Assembly: GCF_031846165.1 (NCBI RefSeq)
Contig: NZ_JAVRIE010000004.1
Location: forward strand, 186,001 to 250,000
Reading direction: 5' to 3'
From: Glaciecola blandensis
Lineage (GTDB): Bacteria > Pseudomonadota > Gammaproteobacteria > Enterobacterales > Alteromonadaceae
DNA: 64,000 bases
The number at the start of each line of letters is the position of its first letter. Position 1 is the stretch's first letter. A program made the translations under genes and the position numbers. Below are positions 52,401 to 62,233 of the stretch, piece by piece. A model generated the notes under the pieces. The model searched no databases. It was not told the DNA's origin and saw only the letters and a program-made list of their open reading frames with translations.

Positions 52401-53561
52401 ATGCAAGAGAAAGTTGTCGTTACCGCTGTTTTACCTCCCGCAGGATTAGTGAAACTACCTAAAGCAATTAGGTGGACCCTATTGTTAGGTCTTGTTTACT
52501 GCATGCTTTTGGCTGTTGGTTTGATTGGGAATGGCTTTAAGCTAGCGACTGAAGCGCACGCAAGAGAGCTATTTGAGTATGCGGCGAATCCTGTAATGGG
52601 TTTAATCATAGGTATGGTTTGTACCGCCTTGATTCAATCATCCAGTACCGTTTCGTCAATCATTGTGGCCATGGTTGCAGGTGGTTTACCGATTAGTATT
52701 GCTATCCCTATGATGATGGGGGCGAATATCGGTACCAGTATCACTAATACGATCGTCAGCCTGGGTCATATAGGCAATAAAATAGAATTTCAACGCGCTT
52801 TCAATGCTGCAACAATCCATGATTTCTTCAATATCTTCGCTGTATTCATTTTCCTTCCCTTAGAGATAATGTTTGGCTTGTTCGAGCACATCAGTTCGGC
52901 CATGGTGAATATAGTGGCGTTAGGTGCGACGAGTGAAATGAGCTCGTTTAATCCAATAAAAGCAGTAACAAGCCCTATTGTGGACCTTGTGAAAGATGGT
53001 TTGAGTGGCATGCAGCCAACCTATAGTGGGATCATCAAAGTGCTGCTTGGTCTTGGTTTGATTATCTTTTCGATCACATGGATGGGAAAAATAATGAAGT
53101 CATTGATGATTGGAAGAGCACAAGAAGTATTAAAAAACGCTTTGGGCAGAGGTCCTATCACCGGGATCACGTCGGGCACAGTGATGACCTTACTGGTTCA
53201 ATCATCCTCGACGACAACCTCATTGATGGTGCCTCTTGTGGGTAACGGTATTGTAAGTGCTCGGTCTATCTATCCATTTACGCTAGGTGCAAACATTGGA
53301 ACGTGTATTACTGCGCTTATTGCGGCACTTGCAATTGTCGGCCCTAATGCGGCTTTGGCCTTGCAGATTGCCTTTGTGCATCTTAGTTACAATGTCTTGG
53401 CTGTCATTGTGATTTATGGCTTATGGTTTATTAGAGAGTGGCCACCAAGTTTATCTTATCGTCTGTCGTTAAAAGTAGCCGACCAAAAATTGTACGGCGT
53501 AGCCTACATTGCTGGCGTGTTCTTCCTCCTACCATTGGGTGCTGTGCTGCTGGTCTCCTAA
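52401..53561 (+). CDS. Na+/phosphate cotransporter (NptA/PhoU-less Na-Pi family)
   Basis: 386-aa inner-membrane symporter of the Na/Pi-cotransporter (SLC34-like) family. Two inverted repeats each carry the QSSS signature: TALIQSSSTVSSIIVA (about residues 74-90) and LLVQSSSTTTSLMVP (about 270-285), followed by MMGANIGTSITNT and LGANIGTCITALI. It imports phosphate with sodium. A Pho box directly upstream makes it the likely inner-membrane step of the phosphate pathway encoded at 18-32 kb. Confidence 0.93.
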   Translation: MQEKVVVTAVLPPAGLVKLPKAIRWTLLLGLVYCMLLAVGLIGNGFKLATEAHARELFEYAANPVMGLIIGMVCTALIQSSSTVSSIIVAMVAGGLPISIAIPMMMGANIGTSITNTIVSLGHIGNKIEFQRAFNAATIHDFFNIFAVFIFLPLEIMFGLFEHISSAMVNIVALGATSEMSSFNPIKAVTSPIVDLVKDGLSGMQPTYSGIIKVLLGLGLIIFSITWMGKIMKSLMIGRAQEVLKNALGRGPITGITSGTVMTLLVQSSSTTTSLMVPLVGNGIVSARSIYPFTLGANIGTCITALIAALAIVGPNAALALQIAFVHLSYNVLAVIVIYGLWFIREWPPSLSYRLSLKVADQKLYGVAYIAGVFFLLPLGAVLLVS

Positions 53562-53569
53562 ATTAGTCC

Positions 53570-53721
53570 CAAATTGGACACACCTATTTAAATCGATAAA
53601 TGGACACACCTGTTTTGAAGCGGCAAGAATGATTAGACCGATACAGTCATATCGCCGCGCACCTGAGAGCTAATAGTGAGAAATAGGTGTGTCCAATTTA
53701 GAGAAAAGGTGTGTCCAATTA
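53570..53721. repeat. GGACACACC inverted intergenic repeat, copy C
   Basis: Two left ends (AAATTGGACACACCTATTT from 53571 and AAATGGACACACCTGTTTT from 53598) and two inverted right ends (AAATAGGTGTGTCCAATTT from 53681 and AAAAGGTGTGTCCAATT from 53704). So it is a doubled, nested inverted repeat between the convergent 3' ends of the symporter and porin genes. Confidence 0.75.
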
Positions 53722-53724
53722 AAC

Positions 53725-53754
53725 AAAAAGGAGAGCCGAGGCTCTCCTTTTTTA
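53725..53754. terminator. Bidirectional terminator
   Basis: AAAAAGGAGAGCC / GGCTCTCCTTTTTT around a short GA loop. It ends the porin gene (minus) and the symporter gene (plus). Confidence 0.9.
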
Positions 53755-53772
53755 GTTTGGTGCTTAAGCGGT

Positions 53773-54942
53773 TTAGAAAGCGTATTTCAGTGAGAACTGG
53801 AAGCGTGTCATGTCGCCATCTGCGCCTGATTCTACTTCACGAGTTGCTTGCTTAATTTCACCACCAACCGTGATTTTGCTAGTAGGTGAGTAAAGAAGGT
53901 TAGCTGTGATACTGTTCGTGCTTTCTGTTGCACCTAAGCCAGTTAGGGCAGAGTCGTTATCAACAGTCAGTTGTGAATACACAAAGCTCGAACGCATTTT
54001 ACTGTTCCACACGTGGCGATAAGAGACGGCAAATGCCGTTGAATCGATGGTCTCTAAGTTACCATCAGCATCTAATACCGCGCCGTTAACGGCATTCAAT
54101 GCAACATAGCGACCTAGGCCAGAGCCTGTTGTGAATGACAAACGTAAATCATCTGCATCACCCATCTTAATTTTCGAGTTAATGCTCACACCAGTTGCTG
54201 ACACCGAGTCGTCAAGCGTATCGCCGATTTCAACACTTAGCTGACGAACAATACCTGCTACTGAAATGTGGCCCCAATCAGCGTTATGAGTATATCGCAC
54301 TACCGCGTCAGGTATGGCGCCATCATCTGACACGATTCTACCACCGCCACCAAATGGTGTAATAGTCGATTCAGAGTTTTCTAATGCAAACTCCCATGAG
54401 CCGCTTTGGTACTTAACTAATGCTTGGCGGTTAAACGCAACACCGTCAGTTGCACCAACGAAATCTAATGTTTCTGGTAAGGTTTTCACATCTTGGAAGG
54501 TGGTCCAAGTTTGACCCACTGTCCAGCCTTTATATTTCACGAAAGCATGACGCATGCGTGGAACATAGGAATTACTCACTCTTTCGTTTCCGCCTGGTGT
54601 TACGAGAAAATCGAATTCTAATACCCCAGTGATACTATCGCCATCATCTGTTGCCGTGTTAGTTGTAAAGCGAAAGCGACTTTGTTTTACGTGAGCATCA
54701 AATTGTGTGCTTTCTTCAGTGCCACCAACCGGAGTTAAGCTTGGGATATAAAAGTCACGACCCAAGTTCTGAGCAGCAAGTGTGCCGTCAGAGTATGAGC
54801 TAAACATAGCATCTGCTTTTATATAGCCGGTAAATTTAACTTCGGTTCCTGCAAGCAGATCCGCGTGAGCATTGAGTGACAATGTCGATGCGCTAAGCGC
54901 AATAGATACCGCCAATGCAGATTTCAAGATTGAGTTTTTCAT
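53773..54942 (-). CDS. Outer-membrane porin (DcaP-like)
   Basis: 389-aa exported beta-barrel. The start at 54942 gives a standard signal peptide (MKNSILKSALAVSIALSAST, ending NAHA); an ATG four codons upstream is also in frame. Mature part: VKFTGYIKADAMFSSY, RHAFVKYKGWTVGQTWTTF and alternating strands, ending FQFSLKYAF. Pattern resembles DcaP-type porins for organic acids, which fits the neighbouring acetate genes, but specificity is not shown. No Pho box was seen upstream. Confidence 0.85.
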   Translation of the reverse strand: MKNSILKSALAVSIALSASTLSLNAHADLLAGTEVKFTGYIKADAMFSSYSDGTLAAQNLGRDFYIPSLTPVGGTEESTQFDAHVKQSRFRFTTNTATDDGDSITGVLEFDFLVTPGGNERVSNSYVPRMRHAFVKYKGWTVGQTWTTFQDVKTLPETLDFVGATDGVAFNRQALVKYQSGSWEFALENSESTITPFGGGGRIVSDDGAIPDAVVRYTHNADWGHISVAGIVRQLSVEIGDTLDDSVSATGVSINSKIKMGDADDLRLSFTTGSGLGRYVALNAVNGAVLDADGNLETIDSTAFAVSYRHVWNSKMRSSFVYSQLTVDNDSALTGLGATESTNSITANLLYSPTSKITVGGEIKQATREVESGADGDMTRFQFSLKYAF

Positions 54943-55200
54943 GTTCGCATCCATCTTAGTAACGTTAATTGTGTGTAAAGTTATGGTTAAGCTATGTTAA
55001 TTTTACGTAAATTTGCTTGAAGTCAAATTAGCGCATGGTCTATCAGACTAAGGTCGTATATTATTTGCTGAGTCGAAAATTCGGGGGAAAGGAAGGCCAA
55101 ATCGAAATGATACCAAAGTCTCATTTTTGTTTGCGCAGATAGGTCTATTGTAGATACACAGAAAGTATTTTTTCAGAATGTCAGTTACGGAGACAAGATT

Positions 55201-57144
55201 ATGTCGGCCAAAAAATTATATCCAGTTCCAGAAGCCTTAAAACAAAATACCAATTTAACGCCTGAGCAATATAACGAGATGTACGAGCAGTCAGTGAATG
55301 ACCCAGATGCGTTTTGGTCAGAGCAAATGACACAACTTGATTGGTACAAGACGCCGACGATTATCAAGAACACCACGTTTGACTCTAAAAACTTGTCAAT
55401 CAAGTGGTTTGAAGATGGTGAGCTGAATGCTAGCTATAACTGTATCGACCGTCATTTAGCAACCAGAGCAAAGAAAACGGCTTTGTTGTGGGAAGGTGAC
55501 TCACCTGAAGATAGCCAAGCTGTTTCTTATCAAGAGCTTCATTATGAAGTATGTAAGCTTGCAAACGGTTTGAAAAAATTAGGCGTTAAAAAGGGCGATC
55601 GTGTTGCGCTGTATATGCCAATGGTACCTCATGCCGCTTATGCAATGTTAGCGTGTGCCCGCATCGGTGCTGTCCACTCTGTTATTTTTGGCGGCTTTTC
55701 ACCGAATGCGATCGCTGATCGTATTAATGATAGTCAAGCAAAGGTCGTGATCACTTGTGATGAAGGTCGCCGCGCTGGCCGTTCGGTTCCGCTGAAAGCG
55801 AATGTAGATCAAGCTTTATCAAATGACGCTTGCCCATCTATTGAAGCCGTGATTGTGCATAAATTGACGGGGGGTGATGTACCAATGAACCCTGTCGACA
55901 AATGGTGGCATGAATTAACCGAAGATTGTTCTGGTCAATGTGAACCAGAAGTCATGAATGCAGAAGACCCACTATTTATTCTCTATACCTCTGGTTCTAC
56001 TGGGCAACCTAAAGGTGTTGTTCATACTACTGGCGGGTATTTGTTATGGACGACCATGACTTTCAAATATGCCTTCGACTATCGTGACGAAGATGTATTT
56101 TGGTGTTCTGCCGATGTTGGTTGGATTACTGGCCACAGTTACATTGCATATGGCCCGTTATCGAATGGCGCGACGCAAGTATTCTTCGAAGGTGTGCCGA
56201 CTTACCCTGACGTTCGTCGTATTGCTCAAATAGTAGAAAAGTACAAAGTGACTTCTTTATATACCGCTCCAACGGCCATTCGTGCCTTGATGGCGCATGG
56301 TGACAAACCTGTAGAAGGCTGTGATTTATCTTCACTTCGCATCCTAGGTTCGGTAGGGGAGCCTATCAATCCAGAAGCATGGGATTGGTACTATCGCACT
56401 ATCGGCCAGAGTCGCTGCCCAATTATTGATACTTGGTGGCAAACAGAAACGGGTGGCATGATGATTACCCCAATGCCGACCGTTCATGCGTTGAAACCAG
56501 GCTCAGCTACACGTCCTATGTTTGGTGTTCAGCCAGCGTTGTTTGATGCCGAAGGCAATGAACTAGAGGGTGCAGCTGAAGGTAACTTGGTGATTAAAGA
56601 CAGCTGGCCGGCGCAAGCAAGAACGGTTTATGGCGATCATAAGCGTTTTATCGAAACCTATTTTAGCGCCTATGAAGGGGTGTACTTTACAGGTGACGGG
56701 TGTCGACGTGACGAAGATGATTACTTCTGGATCACAGGACGTGTGGATGATGTCCTTAATGTATCTGGCCACCGTTTAGGTACCGCTGAAATAGAAAGCG
56801 CCTTGGTTGCACATGCTCATGTAGCGGAAGCCGCAGTGGTAGGTTATCCTCACGATATCAAAGGCCAAGGCATCTATGTTTATGTCACACCGAATGAGGG
56901 TGTTGAGGCAAATGATGAGTTAACCGCAGAAATTCGTAAGTGGGTAAGAACAGAGCTAAGCCCAATCGCAACGCCTGATATGATCCAATGGACGAAGGGT
57001 TTACCGAAAACACGTTCGGGTAAAATCATGCGTCGAATTTTACGAAAAATAGCAGCGAATGAGCACGAGCATCTAGGTGATACTTCAACATTGGCAGATC
57101 CGTCAGTTGTTGATAAACTCATCGAGGAGCGATTGAACAAATAA
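55201..57144 (+). CDS. acs: Acetyl-CoA synthetase
   Basis: Activates acetate with ATP to acetyl-CoA. The 647-aa product has the AMP-binding loop YTSGSTGQPKGVVHTTGGY, the A5 WWQTETGG, A7 YFTGDGCRRDEDDYFWITGR and the C-terminal PKTRSGKIMRR with the acetylatable lysine near residue 608. GGAGACAAG precedes the ATG. It heads an apparent acs-crbR-PepSY operon; the CrbS-like kinase is encoded convergently and an acetate-type symporter further on. Confidence 0.97.
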   Translation: MSAKKLYPVPEALKQNTNLTPEQYNEMYEQSVNDPDAFWSEQMTQLDWYKTPTIIKNTTFDSKNLSIKWFEDGELNASYNCIDRHLATRAKKTALLWEGDSPEDSQAVSYQELHYEVCKLANGLKKLGVKKGDRVALYMPMVPHAAYAMLACARIGAVHSVIFGGFSPNAIADRINDSQAKVVITCDEGRRAGRSVPLKANVDQALSNDACPSIEAVIVHKLTGGDVPMNPVDKWWHELTEDCSGQCEPEVMNAEDPLFILYTSGSTGQPKGVVHTTGGYLLWTTMTFKYAFDYRDEDVFWCSADVGWITGHSYIAYGPLSNGATQVFFEGVPTYPDVRRIAQIVEKYKVTSLYTAPTAIRALMAHGDKPVEGCDLSSLRILGSVGEPINPEAWDWYYRTIGQSRCPIIDTWWQTETGGMMITPMPTVHALKPGSATRPMFGVQPALFDAEGNELEGAAEGNLVIKDSWPAQARTVYGDHKRFIETYFSAYEGVYFTGDGCRRDEDDYFWITGRVDDVLNVSGHRLGTAEIESALVAHAHVAEAAVVGYPHDIKGQGIYVYVTPNEGVEANDELTAEIRKWVRTELSPIATPDMIQWTKGLPKTRSGKIMRRILRKIAANEHEHLGDTSTLADPSVVDKLIEERLNK

Positions 57145-57155
57145 AAGGAATTGGT

Positions 57156-57800
57156 ATGGTAAACCTGCTAATTGCAGACGACCATCCTCTATACCGCGAC
57201 GCCCTGAAAGGGGCGTTAGGTATGGCGTTTAGTGATCTGAATATACTTGAGTCTGGTGATTTAAATGCCACCGTAAAGACACTAGAAGAAAATGATGTAG
57301 ACCTACTACTTCTCGACCTTCATATGCCAGGCAGCAGTGACTTGTTTGGTCTTTTACATATTCAAAAAACCTTTTCTGATTTACCCATTGCGGTTGTGTC
57401 AGGTACCGAAGATACCTCGTTAATTTCCAAAGTTGTTGGTGTTGGTGCTATGGGCTTTATTCCAAAAACCGCCAGCGCACAAGAAATCAGTGATGCCGTT
57501 AATGCCATGTTAGAGGGCGATGTTTGGGTTCCAGAGGCGCTTCGTCAGCAAATTGAACAGGTAGATGAAAACTTCTCGGTACTCGCTGAAAACGTTGCTA
57601 GCCTTACGCCTTCACAATACAAAGTCTTGTGTTACATGCGTGACGGTCTATTAAATAAACAAATTGGTTATAACCTTGAGATTGCAGAGGCGACAGTGAA
57701 AGCGCACGTGACAGCAATCTTTCGTAAGCTGGGCATTAATAATCGTACTCAAGCGGTATTGATTGCCAGCGAGCTTCAATTGGAGCCGCCCTCTAATTAA
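57156..57800 (+). CDS. crbR: LuxR-type response regulator (CrbR-like)
   Basis: 214-aa regulator with a receiver domain (D in LLLLDLHMPGSSD, near residue 54) and a C-terminal LuxR helix-turn-helix (LTPSQYKVLCYMRDGLLNKQ, then VKAHVTAIFRKLGINNRTQA). It lies 11 nt after acs and near a symporter-fused hybrid kinase. In Vibrio and Pseudomonas, CrbS/CrbR (also called MxtR/ErdR) activates acs; this gene fits that role by type and context. Confidence 0.85.
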   Translation: MVNLLIADDHPLYRDALKGALGMAFSDLNILESGDLNATVKTLEENDVDLLLLDLHMPGSSDLFGLLHIQKTFSDLPIAVVSGTEDTSLISKVVGVGAMGFIPKTASAQEISDAVNAMLEGDVWVPEALRQQIEQVDENFSVLAENVASLTPSQYKVLCYMRDGLLNKQIGYNLEIAEATVKAHVTAIFRKLGINNRTQAVLIASELQLEPPSN

Positions 57801-58528
57801 TGCGGCTTAAATTTCATCGATTCATACGAAAAGCCCATAAGTGGCTTGGGCTTGTACTTGGCATTCAAATTTTGTTTTGGATTGCTGGTGGTGTTGTAAT
57901 GAGCGCAATTCCATTGGAAAAAGTGCACGGAAAACACCTTGCTACCAAAATTTTACCATCCCATTTTAGCAATAGTGACTATACTTTTAGCGTTGAATCT
58001 TTGATTGCTCGAGTGCAAACTGAAAGCAGTAGCGCTGGCTCAATTAAACACTTGGCTTATACACAATTTGCTGGACAGCCAGCTTATTTAATCGAGACGA
58101 GTGTCAAACGACATATGTTTCATGCCAAGACAGGTGAACGTTTTGAACCCCTTACAGAAAACCAAGTAGTTGAGCTTGCCTACCAACACTACCTCGGTGA
58201 TGCAGAGTTGGAAAAAGTAATACTATTAGAAAAGTCGCCAGCCGAAGCGAGCAGGGCGACAGGAAGTGTGTGGCAAGTGCGTTTTTATGATACTTGGTCC
58301 ACGACCTTATATTTCTCACCAACAAGTGCTGAGTTAGTTTCTATTCGCAGTGATATCTGGCGTTTGTTTGATTTTGTTTGGATGCTTCATATTATGGATT
58401 ATGATGAACGGGAGGACTTCAATAACCCCTTACTGATCTCATTTTCAATCAGCGCATTGTTGTTCACTATGACTGGCTTTTTGCTTTTATTTCGCAGCTT
58501 CGTGCGCAGAAAAAGACCCGCTGTGTAG
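57800..58528 (+). CDS. PepSY domain membrane protein
   Basis: 242-aa protein whose start overlaps the crbR stop (TAATG). An N-terminal TM helix (IRKAHKWLGLVLGIQILFW) with the PepSY-associated pattern, a periplasmic PepSY region (about 60-175) and a C-terminal TM helix (ISFSISALLFTMTGFLLLF). WMLHIMDYDERED precedes the last helix. Similar proteins lie near flavin or iron reductases, but the role here is unknown. It is the last gene of the acs operon. Confidence 0.85.
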   Translation: MRLKFHRFIRKAHKWLGLVLGIQILFWIAGGVVMSAIPLEKVHGKHLATKILPSHFSNSDYTFSVESLIARVQTESSSAGSIKHLAYTQFAGQPAYLIETSVKRHMFHAKTGERFEPLTENQVVELAYQHYLGDAELEKVILLEKSPAEASRATGSVWQVRFYDTWSTTLYFSPTSAELVSIRSDIWRLFDFVWMLHIMDYDEREDFNNPLLISFSISALLFTMTGFLLLFRSFVRRKRPAV

Positions 58529-58540
58529 CAGGTCTTAATT
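58514..58540 (-). terminator. Terminator of crbS-like gene
   Basis: AGACC-GCT / AGC-GGTCT stem with one mismatch at 58514-58535; the minus strand then has TTTTT. It overlaps the end of the convergent PepSY gene. Confidence 0.6.
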
Positions 58541-58545
58541 ACACA

Positions 58546-61500
58546 TTACTGCGTTTTAGCTGAACGTATAAACTTAGTCATACTTTGAATCAAGGTTCTT
58601 AGCTTCGCGGGTTTTAGTGGCTTGTTGAGGTAATTAACCCCTTGTTCTTTACACATTTTTATCAAGTCTTCCCCTCGTTTTGCAGTGACTAAGCAAGCGG
58701 GCAAGACAATATTCAACTCCATTCTGATTGACTCGATAATGGCCAAGCCATCCGGACCTTTACCTAATTGGTAGTCGACTAGTAAGATCTGTGGTTCAAA
58801 CGCAATTGCTTTTTCTAAGGCTTGCTCAGCATTTAACGCGGTTTCAGTATTGACTCCCCATTTCGCCAATAGCGTTTCCATGGCATCAAGGTTTTCTTGT
58901 TGGTCGTCAACGCACAAAATTCTCAAGTCGGTAAATACAGATGTGGTTGCGGAAACAATTTTACCTACAGGCTCTGGTGGTGCCATGGCATCAAACATCA
59001 CTGAGAAGCAACTTCCTTTGTTTTCAACAGAGTCAACTTTTACGGTGCAGTTGAGTTGCTGAGTGAGACGTTTTACCACACCCAAACCCAATCCAATGCC
59101 CTGTTCGTTAGAGTTTTCTACCCGATAAAAATCACTAAAAATGGCCGCTTGTTGCAGTGTAGGTATGCCGATACCTGTGTCTCGCACTTCAATAAGCATA
59201 CGATTACCGCGTTTGCGAGCACTCAGCAACACCTTACCTGTTTGGGTATATTTCACAGCATTGGAAACTAAGTTTTGAATAATCCGATAAACATATGTGC
59301 GGTCTGCACTTATCCAGCCATCTTGTAGTTTGTAACGGAAGTCCAAGCCCTTTTCTTTGGCTTTCATGCCCATTTCGTTAATGATTGGCGTTAAGGTTTC
59401 GACAACATTAATGGTCTCAATAAAGGGTTTGAGCTCACCTTGATCCAAACGTGAAATGTCTAGGATTGTGCCTATTAAGGCTTCGCTGGAGACGACTGAG
59501 TCATTTAATTTACTGATGATTTTCGTAGTATCGCTATCTAGCTTCGTTTCTTGCAGCGCTGATAAATAAAGTTTCGCAGCGTTAAGGGGTTGAAGAACAT
59601 CATGACTAGCTAGTGCTAAGAATCGAGATTTGCTTGCGTTCGCCTCTTCTGCTTCTTTTCTAGCTCGGATAAGCTCTTTTTCAGCTTCACCCCTTCGTTC
59701 TATTTCTAGGCGCAGTTCAGCATTAATAGAGTGCACTTCTTCGGTTCTTTTGCGCACACGCTGCTCAAGATTAATATTTGTTTCTTCTAAAGCTTGTTGA
59801 ATTTCTACGTGATTAGTGATGTCTTGAAAGCTGGTAACAAAGCCGCCTGCTGGCATTGGATTGCCAATTACTTCAATCACTCTGCCATCATCTCGTTGAC
59901 GAGTTAATTTATGTGGTTCACCGGACTTCAAGCGATCCATACGTTTTTGTACTCTGACTTCTAATTCCCCCGGAGGGCAATTGCTATGAGCAATATTGAA
60001 GCGAATCAGATCTTCAATGGGCATCCCGACTTGCACGAGACTATCGGGGAAATGGAATAGGTCTATATATCGTTTGTTCCACGCGACCAAATTAAAGTTC
60101 TTATCTACTACGCTGATGCCCTGATCTAGGTTTTCTATAGAGGTCATCAGTGCGCTGACATTGAAATCGACGGCTTGCGCAGACTCTTCGAAGAAATTCA
60201 CAACTTCAGTAATGTCGAGCTTTTTGCCTCGAACTAAACTATCAATTAAGGCCTTTGCACTGGAAGAACCTACGACACCGCCCAAGGCTCTCTCACAAAA
60301 AGAGAGAAACTCATTGTCTACCGCATCTTGCATATTCAACTCAGTGCCATTGCGCGCCGCAAAATCATCAAATAACTGTTGGCTTCTCTCAGGGCCAGTA
60401 AACTTTGTAATGAGGGTATTTAAGTCATCTACTGTCACTGTGTGTGGCTGTACAGTGAGAATCGGTGAATTGGCATCTGCAGGTGACACAAAAGCCTCTG
60501 CTTGTATACGGTCGATAAGACGAGATTTGGTGATCAGTGAAAACGTAATATAAGCAATCACGTTGGCCAGCAGGCTAACCATCGCACCTTGACTAAGCGT
60601 TTCTGATTGGTCGACGCCTGGCGAACCACCACCTAGTACCGGTAGCATAAGCCACATGGTCCAAACAACAATGCCCGCGAGTAATCCTGCATACACGCCG
60701 TGCGCATGCCCTTGCTTCCAATAAAGACCGCCAACAATAGAGGGAAGCAAATGAATAACGAGAGAAAAGGCAAGTAAACCAATTGAAGCCAAGCTTGATT
60801 GATTTGTCATTTGTTGCTGATATAAAAACGCGAGCACCAAAATAAGAAATATAATCGCTCGGCGTAAAAGCTTTATTCTGCGAATTTTATTGGCTGGTAC
60901 ATAGGCTGTGAATTCGAGTAGTTTAGGCAGTACCACATCGTTTGTTATCATCGTGCTCAGAGTAAGTGTCGCAACAATGATCATAGCGGTAGCAGCAGAT
61001 AGCCCACCGATGAAAACAATTATTTCTAAGACTAAAGAATCCGACATCATAGCTAAACCGAGGACATAGTTGTCTGCCTTGATTTCAGAGTCAGAAAAAA
61101 TAGCGTCACCCGCTGCAGCAATAATCGGGATAGTAATCGCAATGATCAATAAATAGAGTGGGAAGACCCAGCGTGCTTGCTTGAGATGCTCTAGATTTAA
61201 GTTATCAACGACGGCCACATGAAACTGACGTGGTAAGCAAATGACAGCGGCTGCTGCCATCACAGTTTGCGCCCAAAAAGTAAAGGAATAGAACGTGTCT
61301 ATTGCTGCATCACTTGCAAAACTCTGCAAGTGAGTTGCTGTGGGCGATGAGGAATAATATTGATAACCGACAATGGCAACCAATACCAAAGCTAACAATT
61401 TGATGCACGATTCAAATGATATAGCCAACATCAAGCCCCGTCGATACTCTGTTACATCTGTATTTTTTGTTCCAAAGTACATCGCGAAAACAGCGATAAA

Positions 61501-61977
61501 TAAGGTCGCTATCATGATCACGATTTGAGAGTGCTGCTCTTCTGAAATAAGTATAAAGATGGAACCAATCGCTTTGAGTTGCAGGGCGATATAAGGGATT
61601 GTTGCTAATAGTGCAATAATAGTCACTAGCAAGGCGACAATTTGTCGCTTGCCATAGCGAGCACTAATGAAATCGGCAATCGTGCTTATATGTTGCTTTT
61701 TACTCACTAGCACGAGCTTACGAATGAAGCGATGGAATATCAGATAGACAATGACAGGACCTAAGAGGATCGGTAAATACAACCAATTGTCTCGACTCGC
61801 TTGGCCAACAGCGCCAAAAAAGGTCCAAGCGGTACAATAAATACCTAAAGCCAAAGAGTAGACTAAAGGATTAGACGTCAGCCAACGTGAGGTTGGTGTG
61901 TTTCTATCCCCCCATTTTGCTATCCAAAAAAGTAAGCAAAGATACGATAGAGCCAGTGCTAGCCATCCAAATGACAT
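58546..61977 (-). CDS. crbS: Symporter-fused hybrid sensor kinase (CrbS-like)
   Basis: 1143-aa protein. The start at 61977 (MSFGWLALALSYLCLLFWIA) has GGAA upstream; the frame to 62025 is less likely. Order: sodium/solute symporter domain with about 13 TM helices (1-480), a STAC-like linker, PAS (about 610-710, GISVVDKNFNLVAWNKRYID), coiled coil, HisKA with the His in FLALASHDVLQPLNAAKLY, HATPase (NLVSNAVKYTQTGKVL, RDTGIGI, GIGLGLGVVKRL) and a C-terminal receiver with its Asp in ILLVDYQLGKGPDGL. This is the CrbS/MxtR architecture, sensing acetate-type substrates and acting through CrbR on acs. Confidence 0.9.
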   Translation of the reverse strand: MSFGWLALALSYLCLLFWIAKWGDRNTPTSRWLTSNPLVYSLALGIYCTAWTFFGAVGQASRDNWLYLPILLGPVIVYLIFHRFIRKLVLVSKKQHISTIADFISARYGKRQIVALLVTIIALLATIPYIALQLKAIGSIFILISEEQHSQIVIMIATLFIAVFAMYFGTKNTDVTEYRRGLMLAISFESCIKLLALVLVAIVGYQYYSSSPTATHLQSFASDAAIDTFYSFTFWAQTVMAAAAVICLPRQFHVAVVDNLNLEHLKQARWVFPLYLLIIAITIPIIAAAGDAIFSDSEIKADNYVLGLAMMSDSLVLEIIVFIGGLSAATAMIIVATLTLSTMITNDVVLPKLLEFTAYVPANKIRRIKLLRRAIIFLILVLAFLYQQQMTNQSSLASIGLLAFSLVIHLLPSIVGGLYWKQGHAHGVYAGLLAGIVVWTMWLMLPVLGGGSPGVDQSETLSQGAMVSLLANVIAYITFSLITKSRLIDRIQAEAFVSPADANSPILTVQPHTVTVDDLNTLITKFTGPERSQQLFDDFAARNGTELNMQDAVDNEFLSFCERALGGVVGSSSAKALIDSLVRGKKLDITEVVNFFEESAQAVDFNVSALMTSIENLDQGISVVDKNFNLVAWNKRYIDLFHFPDSLVQVGMPIEDLIRFNIAHSNCPPGELEVRVQKRMDRLKSGEPHKLTRQRDDGRVIEVIGNPMPAGGFVTSFQDITNHVEIQQALEETNINLEQRVRKRTEEVHSINAELRLEIERRGEAEKELIRARKEAEEANASKSRFLALASHDVLQPLNAAKLYLSALQETKLDSDTTKIISKLNDSVVSSEALIGTILDISRLDQGELKPFIETINVVETLTPIINEMGMKAKEKGLDFRYKLQDGWISADRTYVYRIIQNLVSNAVKYTQTGKVLLSARKRGNRMLIEVRDTGIGIPTLQQAAIFSDFYRVENSNEQGIGLGLGVVKRLTQQLNCTVKVDSVENKGSCFSVMFDAMAPPEPVGKIVSATTSVFTDLRILCVDDQQENLDAMETLLAKWGVNTETALNAEQALEKAIAFEPQILLVDYQLGKGPDGLAIIESIRMELNIVLPACLVTAKRGEDLIKMCKEQGVNYLNKPLKPAKLRTLIQSMTKFIRSAKTQ

Positions 61978-62233
61978 AAAAATTCCTAACAAGCTTTTAA
62001 CATTTATTACTGTATCACAATCCACAAGTGCTCAACGAACACTAAGACCATGGTCTCATTTTACCTTTTTTTAACACCATATAGAGTATGTACAACACTG
62101 CTAATGTAACCTTTTGCAGAGATTTAGCTCCAACTTCTATAAGAATAAACGGCTCAAATCCACCGCAAGTTAGGCACTAAGTTAGCAAATTGTTAAACAC
62201 CTACATCTTATTAACTTGCTGAGGAATGCAAAG

